A stretch of DNA of 64,000 bases from Sycobia sp. Sy_11 (Eukaryota > Arthropoda > Insecta > Hymenoptera > Epichrysomallidae), in assembly GCA_018907035.1 (NCBI GenBank), contig JACCIC010000276.1:110001-174000 (forward strand), in the 5' to 3' direction. Each line of letters begins with the position of its first letter. Position 1 is the first letter of the stretch. The notes beneath the pieces are model-generated. The model ran no database searches. It was not told where the DNA came from and saw only the letters and a list, made by a program, of their open reading frames with translations. The position numbers and the translations under genes were made by a program. Shown in pieces: positions 61,131 through 64,000 of this stretch.

Positions 61131-63060
61131 CGCATTTAAGGGTCAGCCTAAAGTATCGAGATCTTATATACAAATTCCTCCGAAAATTTGTTCATACAAA
61201 CACGCTTAATTCAAGTAATATTCACTTGAAAAGATTTATTTCTTACACTAGATTTTCTCGAACTACGTTCATTCTATTTTTAGTTTTTCATATGGGTTGG
61301 ATGAGAATATTAAAGACAATATAATTACCAACAGGGTGCAACGATCATAGCTACCCTGGGTGGCAAGACAATAGGCTGAAAAAAGTTATTTCTAAAATGT
61401 GTGATTGTCTACATTATAAGTATTCAAAAAGAAAAGGTTTTGATAATTTTTCTAATATTCAGTTTTCAAAAGTTGTATAAAAATGTTTAATTTGTCGTAT
61501 ATACTTGTTCTTTTATAAACTATTAGTTATATAATTACTATTTTAAAAAAGCTGTTTACAAATGTTGTAATGTTGTAAAAAAGGAAATTTTTAGAAGACA
61601 GGTGAACAAAAATCAATTTACGTATAGCCTCACGTTTTGTACATATAGAATAAAAGGTGCAAAACTATCAAAATTTTTTGAAAACTTCAAAAATTTCTAA
61701 TCTTATTATTCAAGAATGGAAAGAATTGTTATCCCAATTCTTTAAACATTAAATATTTTCAAAAAGATTTTTGAAAAAAAATCTGAGAAACTAAAATTAT
61801 CAATCCAGTTATATATTAGTGTTAAAATTTCACAAGAAATATTAAGATTATATTGTGTCACAAATTGTTCAAAGTCGACAGCAAACAGATATAAAACGGT
61901 TCGTTCACGATTCCAAAGATACCAAGTTATACTTTTCTATCAGAGGACGAACTTCCTCGCGAGCTCAAGTCATACCGTCTCGTCACGTCAATCATACTAA
62001 TTAAGAAACGTCAACCTCCCTTTCCATTTTCACGCTTCGTGGAGCGAGCTCACGAATCGTTTTTTTGCCATGTCAAGTGACAATCACCATAGCGGCCGCT
62101 CAATTCTATCCTTTGCTCATAAACCCCATTCTTTCCTTTTCGCTTCAGCTCCTCTTTGGTGCTGGCGCAAATACAACGAGCGTACATTGCACTTTGGAAC
62201 TATTCTCTATCGCATTATAGTGAACGTACCGTACCGGTGAGTTCGTGCCACTTGATCATTCGGAAAGGTATCTCTGGTATCTCCAACAGATGGTAACACT
62301 CATATATATATTATTACAAACGCTTCAAGGAAATCTTCTATAATCGCGATGATTCAAGAACAATGACCGATCTCTGCCCAAACGATGAGCCAGCATTACC
62401 ACCCATGGTCATACATATAGTAACGTAATGTCAATCATTGTAACGATAGTTTATAAAATGATTTACAACTAGTCCCACCGTATATGATGATTTTCCAATT
62501 TTTTCCCCCTTTCCCATGTTACTTTATTCTACTTCTACATCTTTCTAGTGCCTTATTCTGTCATTAAAACAAAATCATCTCACAAATGGTAATATTTTGT
62601 GCAGAAGCATAAAAAAATATCATGTAGATATCAAGGAGAATGGTTTTAATGACCTTACTTGTCTCAAACTCTGACAAGTGGTATCGCTATCCCGTTTTTT
62701 AATTGGAATCACCTTTCATCAGTGAAGCGAGAATGACGCGGAGACGGATATTGAGTCGTTATTTCGTATACAAGATTCATTAAATAATACACATATTGTA
62801 ACTAAGAGTAATTGTGGCGATGTTTCGATAAAGAAAACCTTAAATATAATTCAAACTTTGAAGTCCATTGAGTAGTTCTCCTGGAAATTATTAGAAAGAA
62901 TGAAGCCTATATTGCTACTATAAGATTGATGGTTGAGCGCGATCTCGAAAAAAATAAAGTAAGATCACTAGTATTGTTTACAATCTTCCTATATAAAGAA
63001 CGTATAGACAATTTTCAGTTTATCGTAAAATAAATCAGAGAGAGAAAAATTAGTTAGAGA
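61131..63060. other. Intergenic, nothing recognised
   Basis: Mostly AT-rich, with a moderately GC-rich part at 61930-62300. No gene or element recognised. Confidence 0.5.
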
Positions 63061-63400
63061 ATGAATCTGAGACGCCACGAATACGTAAACGTTCTGCTTC
63101 TTTTTCGAGCTGCTCGATTACTCTATACCTTTATTTTCTTCGGGTCTTCTCTTAAGCAAGACCAGAGAAGGTGAGGATGAGAGGGCGGGAGGAGGACGAG
63201 TTGGTGTATCTTAGTTGCACGATGTTCCTCTTTCATGTGCTGCATCAGCAGCTGATGCATCGAGCACGAGGAAAAGAGAAGAAGCCCTGAGATACGGTTT
63301 TATACGAGAGATGCACACACAGTGTAAATCCATCGCGCAGCACTATGCAGCAATAGCTCGCGGAAACGTAGACTGATGAAAATAGGAATTTTATGAATAA
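63061..63400. other. GC-richer patch with perfect palindrome
   Basis: Holds TGCATCAGC-A-GCTGATGCA at 63241-63259 (9 bp arms, one central base), which includes a CAGCTG E-box. The flanking GTGC/GCAC can extend the stem with a 4 nt bulge. Could be a protein-binding site or small hairpin. Confidence 0.5.
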
Positions 63401-64000
63401 GATGTATGTCCCCAAATGTTTTACCTTTCTTTAATCGAACAATGATATCTATATTCGAAATAATATACTCACTTATGAGAATGTGAGGTTGATATTCTTC
63501 AGTGTTATTCTTGACAATTAAGAACAATTGACAATTAAAAATTGAGTTTTGTTTATTATAATTTTTTAATATTCACGTAAAAATTCATATATTTTCGTAT
63601 TTTCAAAATTTTGTGTGATTGGGTGGGGAGTATGTTTCGATGTTTCTATATTTTAAAAGAAATTCTACTATTATATCGTATCTAATAAAATTCAAAGCTA
63701 ATCCTATATAGATAAAACTTGGTAGTTTTCCAGAAAAAGTATATTTATGAGTATTCTTATGCACAATGGAGCAATCGATTATTTACGATGTTTTAAAAAT
63801 AACACAGAAAATTGTCAGAAAATTATATTAATTAAAACGTGATGCTCTCATCGTAAAAATTGAGTTTGTATTGTAGAAAATTAATTAAAAATGTCTTGTT
63901 CTTTCAATACAGTTCTTATATCACAAAAGGTCAGCCGGACACTTATCTCCGTGCAATATGTTCAAATGAAAGATAACGTTGTGAGCTCTTACTGTCTATA
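63401..64000. other. AT-rich, nothing recognised
   Basis: No gene or element seen up to the window end. Confidence 0.6.

Overview
This window looks like a stretch of insect genome, most likely hymenopteran (ant- or bee-like). It is very A+T-rich, with sharply bounded CpG-rich islands and an exceptional load of (TA)n, (GA)n, (CA)n and (GT)n microsatellites. The mobile elements are of eukaryotic, mostly arthropod types. No confident host protein-coding gene was found. One possible 3' terminal exon (15324-15602) and one possible non-coding first exon ending at a strong splice donor (34164) are listed at low confidence. The rest is best read as intergenic or intronic DNA crowded with decayed transposable elements.

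Layout. 1-2145: a dispersed non-LTR-like 3' module with a (TGATA)n tail, then a foldback-like element built from ~60 bp minisatellite monomers in inverted arms. 2892-3012: a 5'-truncated SINE with an 18 bp target-site duplication. 3743-3980: a minus-strand Penelope-like element (PLE) fragment. 5436-9118: an R1-clade retrotransposon (gag-like ORF1, endonuclease/reverse transcriptase ORF2) cut off just after the YADD motif and joined to a PLE carrying a GIY-YIG endonuclease, a hammerhead-ribozyme motif and an intron-like segment (9119-9918). The 5' start of a second R1 ORF2 lies at 10121. 12811-14980: two defective mariner copies around a PLE-tail palindrome. 15945-21348: two more foldback-like copies, several copies of the non-LTR-like module, a GC-richer unclassified block and a full-length SINE. 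24535-25788: a candidate DNA transposon. 26528-28484: an internally deleted Ty1/copia element with a half-tRNA-iMet type primer-binding site. 31190, 35433 and 47986: further PLE copies. 32341-34830: a CpG-rich, microsatellite-rich island. 51890-54098: two mariners of different lineages side by side. 54099-64000: no recognisable genes, several CpG-rich islands.

The most interesting system is the PLE family. Three copies carry a hammerhead-like core (CUGANGA ... GAAAC). Two other copies begin exactly at the predicted self-cleavage position. Four copies hold a GT...AG segment of exactly 72 nt. A 13-16 bp inverted repeat with one arm inside that segment and one downstream is kept in a divergent lineage through two compensatory base-pair changes. 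Together these suggest a structured, self-processing RNA. All statements come from reading the sequence; no alignment or folding program was run.
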